A stretch of DNA of 64,000 bases from Numida meleagris (Eukaryota; Chordata; Aves; Galliformes; Numididae): NCBI RefSeq assembly GCF_002078875.1, contig NC_034424.1:7032201-7096200 (forward strand), in the 5' to 3' direction. A program made the position numbers and the translations under genes. This document shows positions 9,881 through 23,500 of this stretch, one piece after another; position 1 is the stretch's first letter; each line of letters starts with the position of its first letter. Below the pieces are notes generated by a model. It ran no database searches. It was not told the DNA's origin and worked only from the letters and a program-made list of their open reading frames with translations.

Positions 9881-12200
9881 TTTTCCCGTGCTCTTATTCA
9901 GTCAATAACACTTCTGTATGGCAGAGCCAGTTGGGGCTGCTAATTAGCCGCATGCCCCGCAGGTGATGCAGCAGCGATGCATTTTCTCCCACCAGCAGCT
10001 GCAGGATGGCAGCTCTGCAGCGTGGCCTCTTCCCCCATCCCCTCTCCCATGCAGGAAGGATGCTCACGGTTTCTTCTTTTCCTTTTTCTTTCTGCTTGGG
10101 TGGCGAAACCATCTGAGTGTTGACTATGTTCCATTACTTTGCAGAAGGAACCCTTGGTAACTGGAATCTGCTGGATGCTAAAGCAGAGCTGGTCCGTCCG
10201 TGACCCAGGAAAAGGTTAAAAGCAATTTCAGGTTGCACTCGCAGAGCTCTATCCAGAGGAGGACCTTAAAACCGCTCCGAACACATCCTCGGATTGTCAC
10301 AGCACCCTCCAGGAGCGCGATATTATTTTATTGATTTTTGAACAGGCACAAACACAGGTCTGGATTCACAAAACAACCTTCAGCGTGTTAAAGGGGACTG
10401 AGGGGATTTCACCCCTAAGAGCACCTCGTCCCTGTGGTGGCCCCACTGCCTGCAAGTCCAGGCCGGCCACACCAGGACACGTCTGTATGGAGAAGGCTGA
10501 GCAGCGTGGGGCTGTATCATGCTGGTCACTTGAATGGATCCAGTGTTTCTCCTAAAATTTTTGCTGTAGCCTTTTCCACCCTGAGCTCCGAGCCGTCCCC
10601 TTGGCCAGCTTGGAGTCGAGGTGTGGGCTGGAGCTCAGGCAGTGATCCAGCTTCCTACGGCAGCATCACCTTCAGTTTTTGTGGGAGCCTTCAGTGGGAG
10701 AAGCAGGACCCAGCAGCTCTATCACAGCGCGGCCTGCGTCCCAGGTTTTGCTGCTCTTGAGGCTCTTTGCTTTCTGCTAAAATCATCAGTAGTTAAAATC
10801 AGAGCGGGGACTTCAAATGTGTGCACAATCAGTGCAACGAGCAGCGTGCCAGCCTGGGGAGCAAGGAGGAGGTGATCCGGCTTTGATTCCTTCATCAGAC
10901 TACAAGGACAGGGTTCCCAGGGTTCATGTATGCTGCAGCCTTCCTCTTCCTGATCAAAAAGATCGGCTCTGCAGGCTGCCATGCCTCCGGCATCAGCAGA
11001 GATGCACTCGGGGCGGCTGCAGAGCACAGCACGCCGCGGGCTGCAGCAAGGCTCTGACTGAGCCAGTTTCCCTGGTACAGGTGTCACCCCTGTCCTGCAT
11101 CACTGAGGAACGAGGTTCAAATGATGCATGCTTGGAGACCAAAGGGACACTGCATCTCTAATTAGGTCTAAACTTTTGGAGCCGTTCCTTCTCCAGCTCA
11201 AATAGGGCTCTGGGGGAGAAGTCCCTCAGGCGGAGCACGCTACATGCCACAGGCGTTTTGATTGAGCAAGTTTCAAGAATGAGTCAGAGAGATTTCCTAA
11301 CACCTCTTCCCTCCCCACGCTCCCCAGAGAACCAACATCAGCTCTGAAAGAGAGAAAATCCCTGCTCCTTGCTCATCCTGCCCGGAGCCTGGGCTCAGAT
11401 GGGGATGTGATCTTCCAATGCACTCAACTACTGCTAAGATTTGGGCTTCCTAAAGCACTACGTATCCTAACAGAGCTGATTGCAAAGTTTTATTATTCCA
11501 AACTCTTTCTGGGGTTAAAATCGCAGCCCTAGAGCTGTGGTAGGCACAATGCTCCATGGCAGCCCTGTAGTGCTCTGCTGGGGCTGTGGGCTGTGCTGCT
11601 CCCCCTAAGGGGCACTTGGGCACAGGAGAAAAAGACCCAGCACCCTGCGGAGGTGTTTTGTTGCTCAGCCCTAACAGTTAAAGGAAGGGAAACAAATGCA
11701 AGGCCCCATTGAAACCAGGGACCTGTCAGCATTTCCAGGCCATTCATCTGCCCCTTTCAGTTCCTTTGCTTTCTTTTTAATGTATGTAGATGGAGAATGC
11801 AAATACCATGGTGAGAAAACTGACCTTTTGGCTGAATGTCACCAAGTTCTGCAGCAGTGGGAGTGTTTGCACTCGGTCGTTAGCTTTAGCCTGTACAATT
11901 ATTTATATACATCACTGTAAGACTCAGGGTGACTCAAAAATGCTTTTGCCCTTGGTTGCTCTGTTGGTTTGATGGGCTGCAGCCCTTAAATGTGGCATTG
12001 CTTGCATCAGTGCTTGCCTTTCAGATGAGCAACCCCGAGCGTGTGCCGGGGTCTGGCGCTGCCCTGGAGATGCCATGGTTCAACAGCCAGGAGAGCAGAG
12101 CAGGAGTGGAGTCAACTAAGATCAAGTTTAATTTCAGAAACATAAAAATATAAGTTCTTGAGCTTGAAATTTGTGACAGAATTGATTTCCAGAGTTTCTA
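9881..12200. other. Intergenic DNA, no gene seen
   Basis: Non-coding; no CR1 or satellite identified. A perfect octamer ATGCAAAT lies at 11797-11804. Confidence 0.65.
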
Positions 12201-12262
12201 ATTCATGGAACCGTAGGATATCCCATGTTGGAAAGGACCGACAGGGGTCATTGGCACCAATG
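12201..12262 (-). mobile_element. CR1 LINE 3' tail, degenerate
   Basis: Reverse-complement CR1 3' end: a decayed ATTCTATG-type terminus followed by TTGGAAAGGACC and the GGGTCATTGG segment. Short and 5'-truncated, with no coding capacity. Confidence 0.7.
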
Positions 12263-12328
12263 CTGAGGAACTCAGCTTCCAACACTGATGAAATCAACTT
12301 CCAACATTGAGGAAGTCAGTTTCAGAGA
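12263..12328. repeat. Three tandem 22-bp units
   Basis: Three successive 22-base units, at 12263, 12285 and 12307, each beginning YTGAKGAARTCA or close to it; the first two end CTTCCAACA. The array abuts the CR1 tail. Confidence 0.7.
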
Positions 12329-15300
12329 CACCCCACAGCATCTCACTTTGGCCACGATGAGCTGGCTGTGACCACGCAGCACAGCTCCGGTGCTGATGAA
12401 CATTTTGTCACAAATACCAAACCCCAAACAGTGGCACTCCTGAAGGGATTGCCTGCAACTTGCAGCAATCTCAAGGTGCCAGCTCTGCCCTCACCTCCTT
12501 GGGAGAGGTCCTGAAGGCTGGGCTGGCATGCTCCAGCATTTTCCTGCCTGGATTTCATGCTGCTGAAAGAAAAAAGGTTCTCTGCGCTGCATTACAGGCG
12601 AGCAGCCTCCCTCACCCTGCATACTAAAGCCTCGCTTTTGTGCTCGCATGCCTCTCCTCGAGGCTCTGTAGAATTTCATTCCAGCAGACAGTATTACATC
12701 GTCCACTTCCTTTACACTGCACTAAAACCCCAAGTGCTCTGGGGTGGGACATGCGCCTGGTGAGCGGACAGCATCAGGGGCACAGGGCACAAGTGCAGAA
12801 GAGCTGGGGGGAGCTCGAGGTCAGAGGTGGGGACCAGGAGCAGCACTCCATCCCATCATCCTGCCGCTGTCACCTTGACAGCCAGCCCCTTTCCTCACCC
12901 TTTTCTGCCCTGATTTTCCATGCCACAGCCATCCTGTCGCCTGCGTTTCGGTGATGGTACTCGGAGAAATTAGGGCAACTGCTGCACGGGGTTTTTATCA
13001 GGATTGCCAAACTCTTTCAGCATTTTTAGAAAGGGTTTGAAAAGAAGCCAAGTCGTTTCTCCTTCTTCTGTTTCTTTTCCTCCACCTCCTCCCTCCCCGC
13101 CCCCCCCTTGGCTGTCTGCGGATGCTTTGGGATGAATTAATTTAGACGTGTGGTTTTGAATGTTTTTGGCTCCTGGTTATCGAGCCATTCAGCAGCTCTC
13201 GGAGCCTCCCCCATTGGCTGTTATTGAACCAGACAGAGAGGGGCGGAGGAGATGGCAGCGGCCTGATTTGTTGGCTTGTTAGTTCTGCTCCTGCGAGCCG
13301 TCCATCGTCTCATATTTCTGAACGCTGACAGGGAGAGACGTCAGCCAAAACGCTGCTCGGTGCCTCCTTCGCGCTGCTGGGAGCGATGCTCGTTGCAAGC
13401 CAAGCAGAGTGCTTCGGTCTCCCCTTCCCATCCCCAACCACATCACCCCCCCATCCCCATGCTGGGGCCGCCCCAGTTCTGCCCTGGGGTGCTTTGGGCA
13501 GCACGGGGATGTGGAGGCGATGGTGACAGCAATAGGCACGAGGAGACATCATGAGCATCCTGGGTTGTGGGAGTGCTGGTGCAAACCCCAAACCCCCAGG
13601 AGACCCCGACTCGTGGCCTTGGGTGCAGCTCTCACAGAGCAACCCAGAGTGTTGGCAGAAGCAGAAATAAGTGCTAAACCCTCCCATCCAGCTCTGCCTG
13701 CTGGGGCTGTGCTGGGGGAGCGCTGAGCCCTTTCATCGCAGGGAGGATTGTTAGAATCCATCATTTTCTCAGCTTTCTAGTTAAATTTTAAAAGCCCACC
13801 TGAAACCCTCATTAGTACCCGCCAAGACTTTCTTTGAGTGTACTCCTGCTCTGATTTCATACTGAGCTAATACTTAAGAAAAATATTATCTCCCTGCTTG
13901 GCTTGCCGCCATCCCAGTGTGTTTGCGTTGCCCCAGTTCATTGGTGCTGCTGGTGGGGCTCCCTCCAGCTGCACTGGGACTCGCCTTGCTTTGGGGTCAG
14001 GGCCCAGGTGAAATGGGGCTGGGAGAAATCCCTTCGAGCCAGGGCAGGCGGAGTGATGGTGGCAGTGCTTTAGGTAGCAATGAGAAGTGCAGAGCCCTAC
14101 TTTGTGCCATTTGTGGGGTGGCACTGGGAACAGAGAGAAGGTCTGTGGGTGCAGAAGCTCTTGCTGTCCATCTGTGTCATCCATCTGAAGCGCTGAGTAC
14201 CCGCTGGTAATTTCCCTCTGCTTGTACAGCTGCTGGGGCTGGGGCTGAAGGATGTTTTAATGCACTCATCTCGTGCGGAGCACTTGATGAGTACATGAGC
14301 ACATCTCCTTCTTGCAAGTGGGGAAGAATAGAGGGGCATGCAGGAGGGCGAGGAGCGCGGTGCGGGCTTGCTGAGAGCCAGAGGAGCAGCAGTGAGGCTC
14401 TCTGAGAGCAGCCTTCCTCCAGCTGGGCTCCTCTTTTGCAATTCCAGTGTCTTGTTTCTCAGTAATTTATATCGACAGAGTCTTTCAAAACACTTTAGGG
14501 CTGTTTACAGCATTGAGCAAGAACATTTTGTCTCTCCATTCTTAAAGATGATCCTCTTCTGCGTCCTCCCTCATTCCGCTGCCCCTCTCCTGCCCCATCC
14601 ATGGTTGGGATGTGGTTGTCCCTGGTCCCCTGGCACATGGGTCCCTGTTGTAGTGACGGCGTAGAAGTCCATGCCCAGACCTGTCCCCTTCCCACTAGCA
14701 CTGACCAGTTTAAAACCTTTCACAGCCTTCTTCAGCCCGGCAGGCAGAAGCCCTTTGAAACCCTCGAACACGGGGAAATGAAGCAAGGGACACGGGCTCC
14801 TGGGTGGGCAAATTCCTGCCATAAAAGCAAGCGTGCAGGCAACGTGCGGCCAAAGTGCCAGCAGTGCCCATGGCAGCTGTAATGCAGCCAAGGAGAAGGA
14901 GCAGAGGGCAGCACGGTCCCACGACAGGCGAGAGGCTGAGTCCACTTAGATTAAAGCTCATGCATTTGACTCCCCATGTCACAATAATCCTCCTCTTTGC
15001 GCTTCCCTGAGAAGGCTGGAGATCCCAATTATTTTAGAGTCTGCTGTTTTCCACGCTCTTGGCTTTGATTAAGACTTTTCCTCTTTCAGGCAGACATCAA
15101 AGCGAAACCCAGTGTTTCCCAGCGCTATGTCATGGGCTTGGGGTCTTCTTGCTGCTTCCTTGTGATGGGGTGGCAAAGCAACAGAGAGGGAGCACCAGTG
15201 GGCTTCCCCTGTCCATGAAGGCACGATGCACTGCTCCTCCTTTCTCCTTCATCAGAAGAACCATTGTGACAGCATCCACCCCAATTAACCCCCTTGCTCC

Positions 15301-16117
15301 CCCATTCCCATTTCCGTGCAGAGACCTTAAATGTGTTCAGGGAAGAAATGGGGGTGTATTCCTCGAGGATGCTCACTCGACACCTGGCATCTGGCTGCTG
15401 AGAGCCTGTCAGGAGCTGCCTGCGTGCTGGGTGCTCCCCGTGATGAGAACTGTTCAAAGTGGATGAGCTTTCTGTCAACAACTTAATAATCTGCGTCTGC
15501 CACCATCCAGTGTCAGCCGACACTCCTGTAACGAACGGCTGATAAGGACGAGGTTAGACTGGGGAAAATGGGCTGTTTTGTCAGCACGGTGTTCTTGTCA
15601 ACAAAAAGGCTCTGGAAAAGCTTGCCCAGGATGATTCACCAGCCCCACAACCCCGTGTGTCCCACAGCGTCTCTTCCCCCACAGCAACTGCAGCAGACGG
15701 AGCAGCAGAAAGCCCTGCAGTAAGCAGATGTGGTTGTGCCTCCTCCTAACCCCAAGCAATTAGCCTGGTTTTAGTCCTCAGCCTTCTCAATCTCTTCCCC
15801 ACATTTTTATTTTTTCGAACTCTTTGCTCTTGTATGTGTGGGATTTTTTATTTCCCCCTCAAATCCATGATGAAGTGGCTGCAGCTTTGCCCTGCAGCCA
15901 GGACTCCTGCAGCTGAGCTATGCTCTGTGCCATGCTCTGTGCAGAGGAACATTCCCTTCCGTTGTTAAAACTGATGGGAAAATGGGAGTGAGGGCTCAAG
16001 GTATGACACATCTCAGCCAGGTCTCGACCCACTTCTGCCTCTGAATGAGCTGGTGCGAACCTGGGGACCAGTAGGGTGGTGGGGAGAAGGGGCAGCTGCT
16101 CCTGGGTCTGTCTCAGT
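12329..16117. other. Intergenic DNA, no gene seen
   Basis: GC-rich non-coding DNA. A pyrimidine-rich tract lies at about 13058-13110. A perfect AGGTCA followed by G and AGGTGG near 12819 is an imperfect DR1. Open frames (e.g. 13310-13687 minus, 14571-14945 minus) are chance. Confidence 0.65.
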
Positions 16118-16474
16118 TCCACCATGGGTGGAGCACCAAAATCCCATCACCCAGCCCTGCCATGAATGGAGCACCACAGCCCCATCACCCACCACCTATC
16201 TCCACCATGGATGGGGCACCACAACCCCATGACCCCATCACCTGGCCCCTCCATGGATGGGGCAACACGACCCCATCACCATGACCCCATCCATCCCTGC
16301 ATGAATGGAGCACCATGACCCATCATCCAGCCCCACCATGGATGGAGAACCACAACTCCATAATCCAGCCTTGCACAGATGGAGCACCGTGGCCTCCTCA
16401 CCATTACACCATCACCCAGCCCCACTGCAGATGGAGCACCATGACTCCATCACCATCCCCCATTATCCAGCCCA
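16118..16474. repeat. Minisatellite, about 36-53 bp units
   Basis: Eight imperfect units, each with a core like ATGGATGGAGCACCAC followed by CCCCATCACCCAGCCCC. Unit length varies through gain or loss of internal CCATGACC-type blocks. The array yields several long chance frames, none a real protein. Confidence 0.85.
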
Positions 16475-17039
16475 ATGTGGAGGTGACCGAAGAGCCCAGA
16501 GCATGGGTCAGGAGCCCTGGTAGGACACCAGCCCATCCTCATTGCACAACAGGAGCTGTCCCAGAGGATTCTTCTGGGGAAAGGAGAAATTAATGCTGGG
16601 GGAGCAAATTCCTCCGGCTGCTTGAGGCCAGAGCTCAGCGCTCTGGAATGCCAGAAAGATAACACTGCCTGGACATGGGGGTGGGTGTATAAAGGGACTG
16701 CAGATGCAAACAGCAGCCCAGCAGCACATCCTTGCGATGGGCAGAGAGGGGCTGGGAGCAGAGCTCTGGCCAGAGACCTTCCTTGGGCAGCGGTGCACTG
16801 GTTGAAGCCCAAAACTCACAGCTTTAAGCAGCTTCATCTCCGTTCTTCATGTTGGCACTGGAGCAGGAGAGCCAAGCAAACCCTGGGGCTGCTTTTCTGC
16901 AACCCCCCAGAGGTATTTGCTATCCCTGCATTTGCACACGCTTTGTCAAAAGGGCAAGCTGCTTGGCTGCAACGCAGGCAGGAGGCTTTTGGGTCTGAAA
17001 AATAAGGCAGGAGCCTTCAGCTGTTCAAAGCATCAGCTC
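16475..17039. other. Intergenic DNA, no gene seen
   Basis: A TATAAAG lies at about 16688-16694 without other promoter support. Nothing else recognised. Confidence 0.6.
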
Positions 17040-17340
17040 CAGGAGTATTAAATTTCCACCTATTCCATCAGAGATTGGCATGTCCCATTATGTTATGACA
17101 TGTTTGTTGGAAATGACACTTCCATTATGCGCTACAATTTCCGATATGCCATCAAGTAATGGAGAGAAATATTAAATCGACACATTCCCTAGAATAACAC
17201 AAATGCTAAAGCTCCTATTTTTTTATTTAAGAAGACTCTCCAGATGCCATTTTTTAACTGATTTCCTTTTTTTTTTTTTGTTTTACTTTTGAAAAGAAAC
17301 TTGAACATTTTTCTAACAAATATTTTAATGCATGGGGGTG
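17040..17340. other. AT-rich repeat-free island; candidate conserved non-coding element
   Basis: AT-rich, complex sequence. It contains a 13-base T run at 17267-17279 but otherwise little simple repeat, and no coding frame. Confidence 0.3.
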
Positions 17341-19531
17341 GATGGGGAGAATTTCCCCGGAAGTATATGGGGCAAAGTGGGGACTGCAGCCTGGCCCTGT
17401 CCTAGCTTTGCTCAAGCAGTACTGCTGATACCAAAGCTATTTAGCTGAAAGCTAGCCTGGAGATGTCTGCATATGATGCAATCACATTTCTGGCTGCAGG
17501 GAGGTACACTCTGTTGTTTCTTTTTGCTATAAAGTTTTCAATGCGTTCAACAAAAAAGACTTTGTGGACAGATTTGGGCACGTAGGAAACCAACGCCCAC
17601 AAACCCCAACTTCTGTTGGCCTTCATTTTTGCAGGAAGCATGCAGGTATTAACACTTTTCATGTACAAATTCCCATTTTTGTAAAAAAATAGTCACGGGA
17701 CATTCATTTGAAACTGGCATTTGATACGCATGTATGTACTACTCTGTAGTTTCCAATTCATCAGGTAAATTTGCCACTAGCCGTACCCACTCATGCTCTC
17801 TGCTAGAGCAGCATGGAAAATCAAAGCCACTTTGCATGGCTCAGGAAGAAGAACCTTGCAAGCTGCCAACATCTGCTTTGATCTTGCTGCTGCTGGGAGC
17901 GCAGAGGGAGATGGGGTTTGTGACACAGGAGCAGTCATGCTGATGGACCCCGGGAAGAGGCAGTCATCTTTCAAAGTGATTCCACCTGAATTCATCCTCA
18001 GTGCCCGGGTGGGATCGAGTCACGTTCCCATTGCCATATCCAGAGCAGAGGGAGCGGTCGTGCCATGGGTCCGTCCACCTGGGGCTGATTCCATGCTCAG
18101 AAGGAACACTGCTGGTTTCAGTGCTGGCAGCTGGCATCACTCCCCTTGGAATCGAGCAGCAAAGCACTTGGTCTCTTCATCCAGCCCGGGAAGCGCGGCC
18201 TTGCTGGCCCAAGCAGAACTATTTCTGGCAGGGCACGCTCGCTGCTAGAGCCGGAGCTGAGCTCACTCATTTCCTCCATGCTAAGGAAATGCAGAGGGAT
18301 TTTCGGTGGATTCTCCATAACCTCATTTCTGAGATGAGGATTGCTTCCACAGAATAGAGCTCAAGTTCTCAGACACACAGACTGTCCTGCAGCTCGGGGG
18401 CGAGGGGCTGCTGCCCTCGCTGTGCTCATCCACCGCTGCCAGGATGTGCTGCTGGCACCAAATTCCTGGCACTGCCGGTCATCCCTCCTTGTTTACAGCA
18501 TCCACCTCTGTGAGGCTCCGAGTCAGCACTTCCTGAATGGCTCCTTTAATGGAAAACATGACATCTCGTCCAGGACACTGAGCCAAGCTGGGCACGGGGC
18601 TGTCTCAGGGCTTCACCCAGCCAGGTGCTATCTGCGCATCCTGTTTTCGGAAGGGGTCCGGCCAGGTGCCCACATCCTGCTTCAGGAATGCTGAACTCCA
18701 TTCACCTCCTTTGGAAGCCTGGTTTTAAGCCCACGCTTCGCTTCCGTTGTGTCCTTTGGTCTGAGGGAAGCCAGCGGGGTCTCCTGTACATCGCTTAAAG
18801 TTTAACAGCGGCTGAACCCAAACCTGGATATTCAGGGCCAGAAGTGGGTCCTTTTCTAACAGTGACACTTGGAAGCTTGTAGGACTCCAAATGCTTTGCA
18901 AAGAACACAGCACTGATGCTGACTTCTTGCAAACGAGCTGCAGAGGGTCACCTGGCATGGCCCAAGGGGGTGCTGGGAAAGGCCACCCCACATCTCCTGC
19001 TCCCATGGGGCTGGGGGGACGCAGTGGGGCTGGTGGCAGGCCTGCAGCCTGGCCGTGTCACCAGTTATAATGGCAGCTCCCATCTGAGCTCTCCTGGAGC
19101 TGTGGCAGGAGCAGCAAGAGGAGATCCCTGGAACCAGTGCTTTTGCATTGCAGGGTAATTCTCCTCCTGCACTGCCTTCAGTACTGAGATGGGAATCCTG
19201 CAGATTCTGGGGGAGGGAGGACCGAGCCTGAAATATGTATTTAACCTGCTCTCAGCACAGATCTTTCCCTTCAGACTTGTTTAAAAATAATATTTTTCTC
19301 TTTTTTCTATCCTTTTCTTTGCACTGGGAAAGATGCCAGAGGAGAACTGAGCTGCTTCTGTCTGCACAGACCCAGCTCATTTCCAGGCAGGAGCTGGGCA
19401 GGGAGTAGGGAATCAGCCTGGGTACAACCCATGCATGCACCTCACAACCTGATCCTGGGCTCCCAGCTCCACGTCTGCACTGTAACTCTGCAAGGAGAGG
19501 GTTTCCTCTTGGAGGGATGGATCTGTTTGGG
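17341..19531. other. Intergenic DNA, no gene seen
   Basis: No repeat family or gene recognised. Overlapping open frames on both strands between 17777 and 18700 are uninformative. Confidence 0.6.
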
Positions 19532-19612
19532 CATAGAATCACAGAATTGTTTGAGTTGGAAGGGACCCTTAAAGATAATCAGATCCAATTCCTTGCAGTG
19601 AATGGGCACCTA
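19532..19612 (-). mobile_element. CR1 LINE 3' tail
   Basis: Reverse-complement CR1: CATAGAATCACAGAATTG, then GAGTTGGAAGGGACC and the AAAGATAATCAGATCCAA segment. About 80 bases survive. Confidence 0.85.
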
Positions 19613-20453
19613 CAGCTCAGCTGGGGAGATCTGGCATCTGGGAGAGCTCCTCCAGGTTCACTTCTAAGAGCACGGCTGTGTGCGAAGCGGTGGGCAGAAT
19701 GGGGGAGCAGAAGAGCCAGGAGGCGAGGTTTGAAATAAAACCTTGATTTTTCTCTTGAGAATGGAAACATCACATACAGAATGCCACAGTTCAGTTCCTA
19801 AAGAAGTGACCTTAAATCTTGACCCGTTTGGCTCTATTGGAGAGACATGAGGACGAGTCTCACCTGCCCTGAGCAGTGAGTTCCCGTGACGGTCTATAAC
19901 TTGTTCCAAATATATTCATTTTGAATTCTACCTGTTTAACACAAAACCTTATTTCTGCTCCAAAAGACAACAGGACTGCAGCATCCCTGGCTGGGACTGG
20001 CCCCTGCCCTACAGATGGGAATTGCCAATTGCTCTTGGCAGGAGCCTGGCAGAGGCAGACTTGGCAGTGATCATTCTTGGCAGCGCTGGGGCACTGCTTG
20101 TAGCCAATTATCTCTAAGCCCTTCGTGGCCATCGGAGGCTGCCCTGGAATGCTGGGCTGCAGACCTGCTCGTGGGAGTGACAATGCCACATGAAGTCCTG
20201 GGTGGGTCTGATGCCAGGAGCAACGTCCCACAGTGTTTCTGGGTTGTGCGTGGGTTGCAAACAGAAACCAGATATTCCAATCCCCTGCTTTGTACCCGGG
20301 GCCATCCCAGTACCAGAGACATTCCAGGCAGGTGAGAAGGGGATTTGTTGCGTAGATATCGATGTTGGTGGTTGAAGGATCAAAGTCTGGGGGCTGATGC
20401 TGAAGGAGGTGGGTGGGTGCTGGAAACGGGCTGCTCTGGGTTTCCATTGAGAC
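19613..20453. other. Intergenic DNA, no gene seen
   Basis: Contains TGACCT and TGACCC separated by 7 bases (about 19807-19826), a non-canonical spacing for nuclear receptors. Nothing else recognised. Confidence 0.6.
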
Positions 20454-20535
20454 ATCATAGAATCAAAGAATCATTAAATCATTAAGATTGGAAAAGACCT
20501 CTAAGATCATCTAGTCCATCTAGCCCATGGGAGCC
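20454..20535 (-). mobile_element. CR1 LINE 3' tail
   Basis: Reverse-complement CR1: repeated ATCATAGAATCAAAGAATCA terminus, then GATTGGAAAAGACC and AAGATCATCTAGTCCA. The reiterated terminal octamer marks the CR1 3' end. Confidence 0.88.
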
Positions 20536-23500
20536 CTTGGACAGCAGCTGGTGGGAGATACTGCTCCATCAACCACACTGACATTGCTCATCTTTAGCCT
20601 TTAGTTTCTGGAGTCCTGGTTCTATGGACATTTCAATTATAATTACAATAATAGTAAAAAAAGTCCTTCTGGTATCCCTGACAAAGATGAAATCCAGAGT
20701 TTCAGAAGAGGACAAGGGACTGGAAAAGTGAAGAAAATGGCTCTCTCCCATATGAAAGGCTGAGGCAGGGCACTCTGCATCACTCTCGAGATAGGATGAA
20801 AATCACTGTCCTGGGAATTCTTTTCCTGAAGGGGAAATTCAACATTTTCATTGCTTCAGCCTTATCAAAACCTCTTGCTTTGACACGGCACGACAGCCTG
20901 GGACCATGACAGTCAAATCAATATGCGTCCAAGCTGTCTAAAGGAGTGTGATCTTTTTCAGCTCCAAATTAAGCAGATGTTAGTGCTTCCCCACCACAAG
21001 TGTGGGTTGGGGGCCATAGAAAGATGTGAGGCTGTGTCCCATGGCTTAGCATCAGCAGCTCAGCCACCCCCAGGAGCACTCCAAGGTTCATGGGTAAGGC
21101 TGTCCCACATCCAAATTACAGGGGACAGGGGGTTTTCTTTCACTCAGATCCATGGATTATTGCTGCTGGGAGCATTTCGGCCTCTGCTCAGCCTGTAGGC
21201 AAACCTGTTCTGCTCCCTGGGCTCACAGCTTCCTCGATAGCTGCTACAAAGAGCCATTGTGCGTCCTGCCCGCGGCAGCCTTCGTCGGAAGAGGCACCTC
21301 TTGCCCACTTAGTGGGGAGATAAAGGCTGGTTTGTCTGGAGTGGGAGGGAAGCGCGGGCTGTGCGCTGCCAGGATTTGAGGCGTGCGGGCGGGAGCTGGG
21401 GGCGAAGGCAGCCCTGGGCTCCAGCTGCTGTTGGGGGCACTCCAAGGCATTCCTGCCCCATCTGGATGGAAAACAAGGATCCCCCCCTCCCTCTGAGCTC
21501 TGTTTCTGTTTTGTTTTTCACACCTCCCCCAGCCCTCTCTATCCCCCCAGCCCTCCTGTGACTGGGTTCAGAAGCAGCCCCTCCAGCGGGGCAAGCCCTG
21601 GCGTGGGGACAGGGTGCATCCAAATTCCTGGGGTTTGTCTGTGGGCTTCAGCTGTGGGATGGGCATGGACATCACAGGGCCAAAATATGCAGTGAGGCTG
21701 AGGGTGGGCTCATTGGGGAGTAACACCTCAGCCTGAAACCTGCAAGGAACAAAGCACTTCAACACCTCCTCCATCCCAACTGCTGGCTCTGAGGGCTCTG
21801 GGAAGGAGGGAAAAGCAGGAAAGCCTAGTATAGGAGCAGCACCGGGCAAAGCACATCTGGCTGATGGCACTGTGACTGGAGGACGTGTCCCAGCCTCTCC
21901 TGGGTGACACGAGGCCACTTCATTGCGATCGATGCTGCTCAAAAATATATGCTTCCAGGGCGGTGTGGCAGATGTTGCGTTCCTGACAGATTATGGCATG
22001 CCTCAAGAGCTGCTGTAATGCGGGAGGTTTGGAGGCTGTGACTGGCACCATCTGAGCAGGCCGATAGCCCTGCAGAGACATGCTGCCTGCAGTGCTGTTC
22101 TGCATTAGCAATGTGGAATTCAGCAGTAAGGATGCCAGGCAGAGTGGGGACCTTCCCCAGGACATCTGTCTGCTGTTGGAGTTGGTGCGAGAGGGTTTGT
22201 CCCATTGCTGGGATGAGTGCTGAGTAGAGGCAAAACTTTCAGCAGCAGCTGAAGATGCAGAGAGAGGAGTTATGGGGATACAGAGGATGAGCGGGAGCAG
22301 TGGGATGGATGAGGTACCCAGGGCTATAGGACACATATAGGACACATGATCACCTCCAACCTCTGCCTGGTGCCACCTCTTCACTGCCTAGGAAAGAGTG
22401 TGGGAAGACTTTGTCAGACTGCAGCTAGTAGTTGCACTGTAGCTAATGCAGAACAGTCCCTCCAGCGGTTTCCTGATGTTACATAGCTCATGGCAGGATG
22501 CAGAGGGAGAGAAAGCTCCAGAGCTGGTGGGGATCTGGAGCTTATTGCAAAAGGGCTCTGCCTTTAGGTCAAGAACTGAAGGTAGATTCCATGCCTCCCA
22601 TCCTATGGGAGAGATCCCATGCTGCAGCATGACTCAGGGCTGGAGTGCTTCAGTATGGCTGGGTTTAAGCAGAAAAAAAAGAAGGCAATGTTGTTCCTCC
22701 AAGTAAACCCTGCACATGTGCTGCCATGGCCGTGGCAGCATGTGTCTCTGATTTCCATGCAGCCTGGGAAGTGCCACATCCGCCTTATGTTTGGAATATT
22801 TCAGCTCTCCAAGGCCTGAATTTAACCCCTGCTCTCTCCTCCTCCTGTGGAATGGTTTGTTGAATGAAGCTGGAGGTCGGGGATGTGCAGACATGATGGA
22901 AGAGCAGCGTGGCATCCCTCAGGCACTGCCCCGGGTGGTGGGATGCTGCAGGACGTGGCGTGGTAAAGGCCCTGTGCTTTTCCCCCATGTGCTTCCAGAA
23001 AGGACTTCATCCTGAAAAGGGATGCCAGGACAGGAAAGGTATTGAATTGGCTCTGTCACACAAATAGATCCAATGACCTTTCTCTGGCAAAGCACCAACT
23101 AACGCTGCACGGATTTATTCTAAGGAGTTGTCAGCTGCGGAAGAGTGCGGCCATTCCACAAACAGGAGATGCAGAGGTGGAAGGATGGACAGACAGACAG
23201 ACGGGCTGGGGGGGCAGCTGAACAGAGATGAACGCAGCCTTTGCAAAGCCTTGTTTAAGTGCCCTCGCTTCTCACGTGGGCTTTGAGGGCGTCGATGCCT
23301 TTGGAAGGGCACGTCGTGTATCTTCGCACCGCTCCTGTGTGTGGCAGTGTTTGCACAGTGTTGGTCGCTCATCCCGTACGCCTGTCCTGGCTCAAGGCTC
23401 CCTTCCGGATGGGGAAACTGAGGCACGTAGAGCAAAGTCACTTCTAAAGGTCCCATAACGGCAGGACGCCAAGCTGGGATGGCAGAACCGAGGTCCCCTG

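Noticed and set aside
8375..16474. CRISPR-like arrays
   Set aside because: The repeats at 8375-8600 and 16118-16474 are head-to-tail without unique spacers, and the genome is vertebrate.
19804..19826. TGACCT/TGACCC pair as a retinoid response element
   Set aside because: The spacer is 7 bases, not one of the canonical DR1-DR5 spacings.
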